Shown: piece by piece, positions 35,364 through 41,824 of the stretch
How positions within the stretch are numbered: position 1 is the stretch's first letter
How the letters are laid out: every line of letters starts with the position of its first letter
Assembly (NCBI RefSeq): GCF_022138605.1
Contig: NZ_JACBFS010000001.1
Coordinates: 248,001 to 312,000, forward strand
Length of the DNA stretch: 64,000 nucleotides
Reading direction: 5' to 3'
Source of the DNA: Xanthobacter sp. NM-25
GTDB lineage: Bacteria > Pseudomonadota > Alphaproteobacteria > Rhizobiales > Xanthobacteraceae
Notes under the pieces: generated by a model
What the model was told of the DNA's origin: nothing
Seen by the model: the letters and a program-made list of their open reading frames with translations, nothing else
Database searches by the model: none
Program-made: the position numbers and the translations under genes

Positions 35364-36737
35364 GTGCCAAAGCTCCAACGAATTAGAGACCCATTGCACG
35401 ACCTTATCGAATTCGACACATCCGATTTCGAGCAAATGATATGGTCTGCCATCGATTCCGATGAATTCCAGAGATTGCGCAGGATAAAGCAACTTGGATT
35501 TTCTGAGCTTGTATATCCAGGCGCGTCGCACACTCGATTTATACATTGTATCGGCGTATTTCACACATCGAGACAATTATCATCCCACGTAAAGCACATA
35601 CTTGGAAGTGAGTTTGACGAACATCGTGCGCAAGTATCTATGGCAGCGGCACTTGTGCATGACTTAGGTCACGGCCCATTTAGCCACGCGTTTGAAGATG
35701 CCATAAAAGAGATAGATAGAAATAAATTAAGAAAAACAAAAAAACATGAACTATGGACAGGCGACATTATATCTGGAGACACCAGCGTCGGGAATGTGAT
35801 TGAAACTAATTTTGGAAGTTCATTTAGATCAGATGTTGCGTCTTTATTAACGACAGAGCCAAGAGATATATATTCGTCTATTGTATCTAGTCAATTTGAT
35901 GCCGATCGACTTGACTATATAAGGCGCGATAGATTGATGACAGGAACTCAACATGGAGGATTTGATTATTCCTGGCTGCTCGCGAATCTGGAAGTAGACA
36001 CGATTACATTATCAACAGATAATGAACGATTTGCTGAGGTGCAAAGCCTTGTGCTCGGCAACAAAGCGCTGCAAGCTGCAGAGGCTTATGTTCTCGGTTT
36101 GTTTCAAATGTACTTTGCTGTATATTTTCATAAGGCGACGCGGTCAGCAGAGAAAATGCTCACTGCCATTCTCTGCCACCTGGGCGATCTGTGCGAGAGG
36201 GAAGAGTGGGAGAGTGTCGGGCTACCAGAAAACAACCCGCTTGTGGCATTTCTCCGCGAGCGCTCTTTGAAGACCTATCTTGCATTGGACGATTTTGTGA
36301 TATGGGCCGCGCTGGGTGTTATATCAAGTAGCAGCGATTCAGAATGCGCGCATTTGGCTCAACGTTTACGAAGCAGGAAGTTATACAAGGCTATTGACGT
36401 AGGGACTGCCTTTGCCGGGAGGGATGATTCGGTCGTCAGGTTCAAGGCGGCCCTAAAGAAGGCAAAAGACTCAAATGAGATTGATAAATTTTCCGTGTTC
36501 GAAGACGAGCCATCCCGAGATCCCTACAAAAGGAGGGGGTACGAGGGGATGGAAGCGCTTCAGAAAGTGCTGATTCGCCGCGAAGATGGAAGCTCATATG
36601 AGGATTTGTCAAATCGCTCAGAAGTGGTCAAGGCACTTAGTAAAAAGTCTGTATATCGTGTGTACGTGCGAGACGCAGAGGCAAAAGAAAAGATCTGGAA
36701 AATGATAGAGGGTATGAAAAATGGTCAACGCCCCTGA
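35364..36737 (+). CDS. HD-superfamily phosphohydrolase (COG1078, YwfO/dNTPase-like)
   Basis: A 457-residue metal-dependent phosphohydrolase, related to bacterial dGTPase-like and SAMHD1-type enzymes. The H..HD..D ligands are visible: HTRFIHCIGV (His61), VHDLGHGPFSH (His99-Asp100) and DADRLDYIRRD (about Asp181). RIRDPLHDLIEFD at the N-terminus is the COG1078 signature. Start GTG 35364 has GAGG 8 bases before. The gene is far richer in A and T than its neighbours, a sign of separate acquisition. It overlaps the YwgA-like gene by 17 bases. B. subtilis has a ywfO-ywgA neighbourhood of the same kind. A role in phage defence by nucleotide depletion is possible but unproven. Confidence 0.87.
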   Translation: MPKLQRIRDPLHDLIEFDTSDFEQMIWSAIDSDEFQRLRRIKQLGFSELVYPGASHTRFIHCIGVFHTSRQLSSHVKHILGSEFDEHRAQVSMAAALVHDLGHGPFSHAFEDAIKEIDRNKLRKTKKHELWTGDIISGDTSVGNVIETNFGSSFRSDVASLLTTEPRDIYSSIVSSQFDADRLDYIRRDRLMTGTQHGGFDYSWLLANLEVDTITLSTDNERFAEVQSLVLGNKALQAAEAYVLGLFQMYFAVYFHKATRSAEKMLTAILCHLGDLCEREEWESVGLPENNPLVAFLRERSLKTYLALDDFVIWAALGVISSSSDSECAHLAQRLRSRKLYKAIDVGTAFAGRDDSVVRFKAALKKAKDSNEIDKFSVFEDEPSRDPYKRRGYEGMEALQKVLIRREDGSSYEDLSNRSEVVKALSKKSVYRVYVRDAEAKEKIWKMIEGMKNGQRP

Positions 36738-37215
36738 AGCAATCGCTGAAGTTGTATCCCTTAACGGGGGGAAGATTGTTGGCCGGACGAGGTTGCAGAA
36801 GACTCTCTATTTTCTAGAAGTTGCGCATTTAGGGTATGGATTTGATTACGATTATTACCATTATGGCCCCTATAGCGAAGAGGTAGCAACCTCTGCCCGC
36901 GATGCTGAAGTCTTGCAGATTCTTAATGTGGATTGGCGAAGCACCGCCGATGGCATAGAGTATGCAGTATATACGGCGCCAATTGTCGGCATTGAAGAGC
37001 CTGAGTCGCAGCAAAAGCGCGCGATCTTGGGCAAGCTCGCATCGGTTGATTCAATTACCCTTGAGCTCGCAGCCACAGCGAACTTCCTCGAAAGGAATGG
37101 TTTTGCGGCTGATCCCTGGGCGGAAACAGCCATTCGGAAGCCATCTAAAGCTACGCCAAAGAGGATTGAAAAGGCGAAAGCGCTGCTGGCGGATCTCGGT
37201 TCATTTTTGGTTTAA
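36721..37215 (+). CDS. YwgA-like protein paired with the HD phosphohydrolase
   Basis: A 164-residue protein. GGKIVGRTRLQKTLYFLEVAHLGYGFDYDYYHYGPYSEEV near the N-terminus resembles B. subtilis YwgA and, more distantly, the Panacea/SocA-type antitoxin domain (RLQKLLYF...HGPY). Its start overlaps the HD gene by 17 bases, so the two are translationally coupled. It is also AT-rich. It may be a regulator or antitoxin-like partner of the HD enzyme; the activity itself is unknown. Confidence 0.75.
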   Translation: MVNAPEAIAEVVSLNGGKIVGRTRLQKTLYFLEVAHLGYGFDYDYYHYGPYSEEVATSARDAEVLQILNVDWRSTADGIEYAVYTAPIVGIEEPESQQKRAILGKLASVDSITLELAATANFLERNGFAADPWAETAIRKPSKATPKRIEKAKALLADLGSFLV

Positions 37216-37318
37216 ACTGCCATAGGAACAGCTTATATTTCCGAAATGATTGGCTAATTCAAATATTGTGTTTTCGGAGGACTGTTTATTAGGATGGTCG
37301 CGTGAGGAAATCTTACTC

Positions 37319-37497
37319 TTAGATCCGCTTATGGACGCTCGCCCACGCAACGATTACGTCTCAAGCGTTTGTTCTCGCCTCTCTGAGCGTCTCACCATCG
37401 GACATACGGCCGGGCAGAGAAGGCACGCGCGCGAGGAAGCTCCCGCCATCCTCTTCGGCCAGCGGTCGATGACGACGCGACACACACAATGCGTCAC
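37319..37497 (-). pseudogene. hicB antitoxin remnant
   Basis: Reading leftward, GTG 37497 gives VTHCVCRVVI, then a one-base loss shifts into RPLAEEDGGSFLARVPSLPGRM, continuing SDGETLREARTNA, a TGA stop, and DVIVAWASVHKRI before TAA at 37319. Restoring one C after the ATC codon recreates the HicB pattern (RVVIRPLAEEDGG.FLA.VP.LPG..SDGET..EA..NA...I.AW). So this is a hicB gene with a frameshift and a nonsense codon. I could not find a hicA toxin beside it. Confidence 0.7.
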
Positions 37498-37513
37498 CGC
37501 CCCGTTTCCACTG

Positions 37514-37546
37514 CCTCAAGCCCACCATCTCGCGGTGGACTTGAGG
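37514..37546. repeat. Inverted repeat next to the hicB remnant
   Basis: CCTCAAGCCCACC (37514-37526) and GGTGGACTTGAGG (37534-37546) pair with one mismatch around a 7-base loop. It lies just upstream of the hicB remnant and may be its old operator. The rest of 37216-37596 shows no intact gene. Confidence 0.65.
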
Positions 37547-37596
37547 CGCACCGCACGAACGTGAGCACAACCGCTCGAGCCTACGGCAATTAGCCC

Positions 37597-37920
37597 TCAA
37601 GCCGCGCGCGTGTCGGGACGTGTCTGATCGCGCCGGCCTGCCAGGATGCCATTGATGGAGATATCCTCATCCAACGCATCCCAATGCAGACCGCTGGGGC
37701 TGATGAAATAGTCTGCGCGCTGTTCCAGGGCCCCGCGAAGCAGGCGCGGGAACCACACCAGCGGAACGCCGATGGTCCGCCCATCCTCAAGCGCGCCCCA
37801 CATCTATACATCATCAAACCAGACAAAGGTCGCCCTAGCCGAAATGTCCATGCCTTCCTTCGAATAGAAATGGAAGCGGAAGCCCTCGGCGCGGAAAACG
37901 ACAGACGTTGTCTATGCCAT
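37597..37920 (-). pseudogene. DUF4160-DUF2442 hybrid remnant
   Basis: Reading leftward from ATG 37920: MA, a TAG stop, TTSVVFRAEGFRFHFYSKEG (the N-terminus of DUF4160), then directly DISARATFVWFDDV, another TAG, and from ATG 37803 the 68-residue MWGALEDGRTIGVPLVWFPRL with a downstream LHWDALDEDISINGILAG, a clear DUF2442 domain. DUF4160 and DUF2442 are usually two adjacent genes, a toxin-antitoxin-like pair. Here an internal deletion appears to have joined the start of one to most of the other, with two nonsense codons. The last part could still be translated from 37803. Confidence 0.7.
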
Positions 37921-38008
37921 CAGAAACGACGAGGGCGCGCTGAAACGACTTCGTCCGGCGCGCCCTGCCATCGCGAGATGGTCTTTCAAGCCCGATGAAC
38001 GGGAACGC

Positions 38009-38140
38009 TCATTCTCCTGCCGGGAGATGCTTGCCGTGATGCTGCGCCGCCTCACGGCGGGCACGCAAACCGACCACCACCCCGAACGCTGCAATGGCGG
38101 CGGGCAGGATGACAAGCGCAAACCATTGAATGCTAGTCAT
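38009..38140 (-). CDS. 43-residue single-pass membrane protein
   Basis: A very small frame: MTSIQWFALVILPAAIAAF followed by GVVVGLRARREAAQHHGKHLPAGE. Residues 5-25 are one membrane helix followed by a positively charged cytoplasmic tail. Its ATG (38138-38140) overlaps the stop of the 77-residue membrane protein by 8 bases, so it is translationally coupled to it. Function unknown. Size, topology and coupling resemble holin-like, TA-like or immunity microproteins. Confidence 0.55.
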   Translation of the reverse strand: MTSIQWFALVILPAAIAAFGVVVGLRARREAAQHHGKHLPAGE

Positions 38141-38366
38141 CGGAAAGGCCCTTCAACACACCGGATGCCCCATAATGTAGGCTGAAAGCCGCGCCGATCC
38201 AAGTGGCGCAGCCCGTGGCCATGATCAGCAAAGACGGCAGCGCATCCTCTGGTCCGTAATAGGCCGCGGCCATTGGGGCCAGAAAACCAACCGTGAGGCA
38301 CGCGGTGGATGCTCTGTCCAACGCATTCGCCAACAGCTTCAAACGTTCGTCTCGCACCCTGCTCAT
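38133..38366 (-). CDS. 77-residue two-helix membrane protein
   Basis: Unrecognised. A basic N-terminus (MSRVRDERLKLLANALDRA) precedes two hydrophobic segments (STACLTVGFLAPMAAAYY and LPSLLIMATGCATWIGAAFS). It overlaps the XRE-family gene upstream by 4 bases (ATGA) and the 43-residue gene downstream by 8 bases. The three form one short operon. It could be holin-like, but no lysin gene accompanies it. Confidence 0.65.
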   Translation of the reverse strand: MSRVRDERLKLLANALDRASTACLTVGFLAPMAAAYYGPEDALPSLLIMATGCATWIGAAFSLHYGASGVLKGLSDD

Positions 38367-38596
38367 TCAGCCGGCGCCTTCCGCAGCCGCACACCGGCCC
38401 CGCCGCCATTCTCGGGGATGAACTCGACGCCGGCGGCTTCCAGGGCATGCTGGATCGCCTCGACCGTGCGGGGAAGCAATACCTCTCCCCTCTCCAGCCG
38501 GCTCACTGTGTCGACTGAAACGCCAGCAGCCTTCGCGAGATCGCGCACTCCCCAGCCCACAGCGGCTCTCGCCATGCGGCATTGAACAGCCAACAT
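38363..38596 (-). CDS. XRE/Cro-CI-family transcription regulator
   Basis: A 77-residue single-domain repressor-like protein: QCRMARAAVGWGVRDLAKAAGVSVDTVSRLERGE is a five-helix HTH of the Cro/CI class, followed by RTVEAIQHALEAAGVEFIPE. It is divergent from the small-gene set beginning at 38689, with a dyad between them at 38625-38651. Probably the element's own repressor, acting at that dyad. It is the first gene of an operon with two tiny membrane proteins. Confidence 0.85.
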   Translation of the reverse strand: MLAVQCRMARAAVGWGVRDLAKAAGVSVDTVSRLERGEVLLPRTVEAIQHALEAAGVEFIPENGGGAGVRLRKAPAE

Positions 38597-38619
38597 CGTG
38601 ACAGTGTCCTGATTTCCTA

Positions 38620-38651
38620 TTGACGTACTGACGATGTACAGTTATCAGTAC
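38620..38651 (+). promoter_or_regulatory. Promoter with overlapping dyad, divergent control region
   Basis: TTGACG (38620-38625), 17 bases, then TATCAG (38643-38648) form a sigma-70-like rightward promoter. GTACTGA (38625-38631) and TCAGTAC (38645-38651), separated by 13 bases, form a dyad covering the spacer and -10. This is well placed for repression by the adjacent XRE protein. Confidence 0.6.
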
Positions 38652-38688
38652 GATGCACTGAAATCAGTTCTACCACAGGAGCACGCGC

Positions 38689-38802
38689 ATGGGCACCCAT
38701 GTCCGCGAACGGGAGACGCTTGCCAACTGCGGCCTGCCTTTCAAAGCCGCCGCCGCCCGCTTCGTTGCGGGCGCAACGCGCACGAACGGGGAGATGCACT
38801 GA
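38689..38802 (+). CDS. 37-residue basic microprotein
   Basis: A short frame MGTHVRERETLANCGLPFKA, then AAARFVAGATRTNGEMH. It has AGGAG (38677-38681) 7 bases upstream, the best ribosome-binding site in this part of the element, and lies about 40 bases after the -10 box. Its TGA overlaps the ATG of the next gene by one base. Function unknown; it may be a regulatory leader or a true small protein. Confidence 0.5.
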   Translation: MGTHVRERETLANCGLPFKAAAARFVAGATRTNGEMH

Positions 38803-39152
38803 TGTCGATCATCCCCAAGCGCCACACCCTCCTCACCGATCGCCGCAATTTCCTGGTTCGGGCCCTCGGCTTCACGGCAGCGGGCGCCACGCTTGCGGTG
38901 CCCGTGGTAGCGATGGAAACCCCGGAAGAACGTATCCGCCACCACATGAAGGGCCTGCAGGAAGCCTTCGCCGACTATTACGGCGCGGATATGCCGATCA
39001 CGCCCACCTTCAGCGGCACGACACCGGAGATGATGCAGCGAGGCCCCCACATGGCTGCCTATGCCATCGTTCGCGCCGGCCCCCGACTCTATCCCAATGC
39101 CAGGACCTTCTACGGCGTCGATGATGGCCCTCTCTTCGCGGAGGATCGCTGA
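38802..39152 (+). CDS. Unknown 116-residue protein with a twin-arginine-like signal
   Basis: MSIIPKRHTLLTDRRNFLVR is followed by a hydrophobic stretch ALGFTAAGATLAVPVVA, giving a Tat-like signal (DRRNFLVRA). The mature part (about 75 residues) begins ETPEERIRHHMKGLQEAFADYYGAD and is unrecognised. The start at 38802 is coupled to the microprotein stop (TGATG); a frame open to 38634 is rejected. Export of a protein from a mobile element by this route would be unusual. Confidence 0.65.
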   Translation: MSIIPKRHTLLTDRRNFLVRALGFTAAGATLAVPVVAMETPEERIRHHMKGLQEAFADYYGADMPITPTFSGTTPEMMQRGPHMAAYAIVRAGPRLYPNARTFYGVDDGPLFAEDR

Positions 39153-39153
39153 A

Positions 39154-39615
39154 ATGGGCAAGAGCATCCGCACCTTCGAGATGGTGGAGACAAGCCGCTT
39201 CCGCGCCCGCGTCGCCGCAGCCATCGAAAGCTTGGTGGACCTCCTCGACAGCTTGGAGGACGACCCGGACCTTGAGCCCGACAATGACGACGAGCCCAGC
39301 CTCAGCTGGGAAGGAGGACAACCGGGCCGATACTTCCCCGAGGGCTCACCGGGCGTCGGCATTGTTCGGTACGATGATGCTGACCGGGAGCGAGACGCTG
39401 GGGATGGGCCTGAAGGCCCAGACGCCGATCGCGAGTTCACTTCGCTGGAGCGTCATGGCAGCGGCTTCGTCTATTCCGGCCCGGACGATTGCGAAATGAA
39501 CGGCGATGAGGACGACGACGACGGCGATACAGAGCCAAGCCTTGGCTGGGTGACCCGCGAGAACGGAGGGACGTATTGCGGGGTGTGCTCGGACCGCGAG
39601 CAAGATGCGCGGTGA
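39154..39615 (+). CDS. Acidic protein of unknown function
   Basis: A 153-residue, strongly acidic protein. MGKSIRTFEMVETSRFRARVAAAIESLVDLLDSLEDD is a helical start; two similar segments follow, DDEPSLSWEG and DTEPSLGWVT, and near the end CGVCSDRE. ATG 39154 lies one base after the stop of the previous gene, so it is the third gene of that unit; a start at 39061 would overlap it. Proteins with such EPSLG(W) repeats are common in genomic islands of Hyphomicrobiales, with no known role. Confidence 0.65.
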   Translation: MGKSIRTFEMVETSRFRARVAAAIESLVDLLDSLEDDPDLEPDNDDEPSLSWEGGQPGRYFPEGSPGVGIVRYDDADRERDAGDGPEGPDADREFTSLERHGSGFVYSGPDDCEMNGDEDDDDGDTEPSLGWVTRENGGTYCGVCSDREQDAR

Positions 39616-39654
39616 CGGATCTTGGCATTCAGAGAATGCCACTGTTGCACCGCG
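39609..39654. repeat. Nested hairpin after the acidic-protein gene
   Basis: A perfect inner stem TGGCATTC (39623-39630) with GAATGCCA (39634-39641) and an outer arm GCGGTG (39609-39614) with CACCGC (39649-39654). It overlaps the stop codon and could be a terminator, though no T-run follows. Confidence 0.5.
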
Positions 39655-39667
39655 GCTAAAATTCAAA

Positions 39668-39711
39668 ACGTAGCCCTTCCAACGATTTTTGAATCGTGGT
39701 AGACACTACGT
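39668..39711 (+). promoter_or_regulatory. Nested dyad before the MerR-like gene, probable operator
   Basis: Outer arms ACGTAG (39668-39673) and CTACGT (39706-39711) enclose inner arms ACGATT (39682-39687) and AATCGT (39692-39697). The ATG at 39712 follows directly, without a ribosome-binding site. This suggests autoregulation by the MerR-like protein. Confidence 0.5.
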
Positions 39712-40299
39712 ATGGCAACGATCGTTCCCAGCCTCAACCTCTTTCGCCCTGCTGAGGCAGAGGCCGTCACCGGCCTTTCCACGGCAATGCAGCGCGACTA
39801 TCGGCACCGCGGCTTTCTCCCGAGCTTTACCGGACACGCCCGCTTCAATGTGTTCGACCTTGCGGAGATGTACGCACTCAAGCAGCTGTCCGACCACGGA
39901 TTTGGGCCGGACACGTTCGGAAGTTCCGCGAAGATCGTAGCGAGGGGGCTTGTCTATCATGCCCTCAAGTTTGCGGATGCGTATGAGGGTGAAGCACAGG
40001 ACATCGAAAGGTTCTGCGTCGAATCAAATACGCCGGAAGAGAAAGTATTTTCCGATTGCGGACTCGACACTGATTTTCGCCGTTACCTCGTCATTTGGTC
40101 GTGGTCATTTCCCCACAATGAACACGAATTCACAGACGATCTCAATCGTTCATTCTCCGAAGACATGAAGGGAAACAAGGCGTTTCTTCAGCAAAGCGGT
40201 CCAGTTACAGTATACAATTTAAAATATATGGGCGTGCAATTCCTCGCACAGCGTCTTGAAGGCAAGGCATTCGTCCGACTTTCCCGTCGCGGCGACTGA
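39712..40299 (+). CDS. MerR-like winged-helix protein
   Basis: A 195-residue protein with an N-terminal MerR-type helix-turn-helix: LFRPAEAEAVTGLSTAMQRDYRHRGFLP, then ARFNVFDLAEMYALKQLSDHGFGP. The C-terminal 110 residues are unrecognised, and this half of the gene is richer in A and T. Start ATG 39712 lies at the edge of a nested dyad. It stands before the excisionase-like and integrase genes and may control them. Confidence 0.7.
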   Translation: MATIVPSLNLFRPAEAEAVTGLSTAMQRDYRHRGFLPSFTGHARFNVFDLAEMYALKQLSDHGFGPDTFGSSAKIVARGLVYHALKFADAYEGEAQDIERFCVESNTPEEKVFSDCGLDTDFRRYLVIWSWSFPHNEHEFTDDLNRSFSEDMKGNKAFLQQSGPVTVYNLKYMGVQFLAQRLEGKAFVRLSRRGD

Positions 40300-40303
40300 C
40301 GCA

Positions 40304-40501
40304 ATGACCATGCCGAATGAAAATCGCCCCCTGAAGACCGCAAAGCAGATCGCCCACGAGCTGGGCGTCTGCGAGCGCACCGTAACCCGGATGGTCCGCA
40401 AGGGCATTCTCCCCGCCACCAAGGGCGGCTGTGGCGGACGCACAAGCCCGCTGATCCTTGAGCGCGAAGCGCTGAAAAACCTCAACCGCAAGAAAGGATG
40501 A
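40304..40501 (+). CDS. Excisionase/AlpA-like DNA-binding protein
   Basis: A 65-residue protein with LKTAKQIAHELGVCERTVTRMVRKGILPATKGG, a MerR/excisionase-type HTH with a short wing (SPLILEREALKNLN). It lies two genes before the integrase, the usual place of xis or alpA in satellites and prophages. The start is ATG 40304 or 40310. Confidence 0.75.
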   Translation: MTMPNENRPLKTAKQIAHELGVCERTVTRMVRKGILPATKGGCGGRTSPLILEREALKNLNRKKG

Positions 40502-40505
40502 CCTC

Positions 40506-40700
40506 ATGGCGCGCCGTCCCGTGCCCTTCAAGCAAGCCGATGTCGCCCGCGCCGTGAAGGGCGTTGCATCTGCCGGTGAGAAGGTGTCGCGCGTTGAGAT
40601 CGATCCGGCCGGAAAGATCACGATCATTACCGCCGAGGCCACTTCCGCCCCGGCGGCCACGTCCTTTGATAAATGGATGAACAATCGTGGCTCGCGTTAG
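40506..40700 (+). CDS. Small conserved-type protein before the integrase
   Basis: A 64-residue protein: MARRPVPFKQADVARAVKGV, then ASAGEKVSRVEIDPAGKITIIT. Similar small proteins often precede integrases in elements of Hyphomicrobiales; no function is known. AAGGATGA precedes ATG, and the end overlaps the integrase start by 14 bases. Confidence 0.7.
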   Translation: MARRPVPFKQADVARAVKGVASAGEKVSRVEIDPAGKITIITAEATSAPAATSFDKWMNNRGSR

Positions 40701-41721
40701 GCTCAAGGGCCTGAACTCCAAGCGCAAGGTGCTCGCTGATGGCACCCTGAAGACCTACTGGTATGCCTGGAAGGGCGGCCCGCGCCTGCCCGGTAAGCCG
40801 GGTGATCCGAAGTTCATGGACGCGTACAACGAGGCGGTTTCGCGCAAGCATCAGCCGCCGGCTGGCGTGATGCTCTCCATTCTTTCGGCCTATCAGCAGA
40901 GCGACGATTTCCGCCAGCTCGCCGAGCGCACCCGCTTCGACTATGTGCGCCAAATCAAGAAGATCGAGGCCGAGTTCATCGACTTTCCTCTCTCCGCGCT
41001 CGCCGACCGTCGCAGCCGCGCCGTCTTCATGGAATGGCGCGACCAGCTCGCCGCCAATTCCCGCCGACAGGCGGATTATGCTTGGAGCGTGCTGGCCCGC
41101 ATTCTGTCATGGGCACATGACCGGGGCCTGGTGGTGGCCAACCCCTGCACCCGTGGCGGGCGCCTCTATCGTGGCTCACGTGCGGAGAACGTCTGGACGG
41201 CCTATGACGAGGCGCAGTTCATGCAGCACGCGCCGGCCCATCCCCGTCTGGCCTTCATGCTCGCCCTGTGGACGGGGCAGCGCCAGGGGGACCTCCTGTC
41301 CTTGGTGTGGTCCGCCTATGACGGGGGGAAGATCCGCCTTCGTCAGAACAAGACCGGCGCGCGCGTCGTCATCCCCGTTGGCGCGCCGCTGAAGGCGTTG
41401 CTTGACTCCGCGCCGCGTCGCAGCCCGGTCATGCTGGTGACATTGGAGGGGAAGCCTTGGACGCCGGACGGCTTTCGCGTCTCGTGGCGCAAGGCCTGCA
41501 CGAAAGCCGGCATCGTGGGCCTCACTTTCAACGATTTGCGCGGCACCGCTGTCACGCGCCTAGCGCTCGCTGGCTGCACTGAAGCGGAAATCGCCACCCT
41601 CACCGGGCACAGCCTGCGCGACGTGCGCTCGATCCTCGACGCGCACTACCTCGCCCGCGATCCGGCCTTGGCCGAGAGCGCAATCAGGAAGCTCGAAACG
41701 AGAACGAAAATTCCCGACTGA
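40687..41721 (+). CDS. Tyrosine-type site-specific integrase
   Basis: Catalyses integration at, and with the excisionase excision from, tRNA-Gln. The 344-residue protein has an N-terminal arm-binding region, a core-binding domain from about residue 60, and the catalytic domain: Arg199 (TGQRQGD), Lys222 (NKTGAR), Arg285 (FNDLRGTA), His308 (TGHS) and Tyr321 (HYLAR). The box II His is Asn282 here. GTG start at 40687. It ends 59 bases from the attR repeat, reading toward it. Confidence 0.94.
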   Translation: MARVRLKGLNSKRKVLADGTLKTYWYAWKGGPRLPGKPGDPKFMDAYNEAVSRKHQPPAGVMLSILSAYQQSDDFRQLAERTRFDYVRQIKKIEAEFIDFPLSALADRRSRAVFMEWRDQLAANSRRQADYAWSVLARILSWAHDRGLVVANPCTRGGRLYRGSRAENVWTAYDEAQFMQHAPAHPRLAFMLALWTGQRQGDLLSLVWSAYDGGKIRLRQNKTGARVVIPVGAPLKALLDSAPRRSPVMLVTLEGKPWTPDGFRVSWRKACTKAGIVGLTFNDLRGTAVTRLALAGCTEAEIATLTGHSLRDVRSILDAHYLARDPALAESAIRKLETRTKIPD

Positions 41722-41780
41722 GCGTCCGACCAACGCATTTTGTTCTGTTCTGAGAAAGAGAAAAGCGTAGCGAAATCAAT

Positions 41781-41824
41781 TGGCTGGGGGACCTGGATTC
41801 GAACCAGGATTAACGGAGTCAGAG
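41781..41824 (-). repeat. attR: element-supplied 3' part of tRNA-Gln
   Basis: Matches 27363-27406 at 42 of 44 positions; the identical core is GGATTAACGGAGTCAGAG (41807-41824). The two differences (41794, 41806) pair with each other in the T stem, so the tRNA stays foldable. It marks the right boundary of the element. Confidence 0.9.

Larger units (their letters stand above)
27363..41824. mobile_element. 14.4 kb integrated element with a tail-less HK97 packaging module; candidate capsid-forming phage satellite
   Basis: Bounded by a 44-bp direct repeat of the 3' part of tRNA-Gln (27363-27406 and 41781-41824), with a tyrosine integrase gene ending about 60 bases from the right copy. Left to right: two winged-helix genes; portal, prohead protease, major capsid, unknown, HNH, connector, small and large terminase; an AT-rich HD/YwgA pair; toxin-antitoxin remnants; an XRE repressor with two tiny membrane proteins; a divergent small-gene set; MerR-like and excisionase-like proteins; integrase. 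I find no tail, lysis, primase or helicase gene. Size, site and gene set match capsid-forming PICIs, which take tails from a helper phage; a defective prophage is the alternative. 27407-27550 inside the left end holds no recognisable gene. Confidence 0.85.

Noticed and set aside
37250..37564. A 104-codon plus-strand frame after the YwgA-like gene
   Set aside because: No ribosome-binding site; it overlaps the hicB remnant and its inverted repeat on the other strand and has no protein-like pattern.
37912..38121. A 69-codon minus-strand frame below the tiny membrane gene
   Set aside because: It lies across the 43-residue gene in another frame and has no ribosome-binding site or domain.
27363..41824. 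Complete prophage or gene transfer agent
   Set aside because: No tail, tape-measure, baseplate or lysis genes were found, and gene transfer agents lack integrase and att repeats; a satellite fits better.
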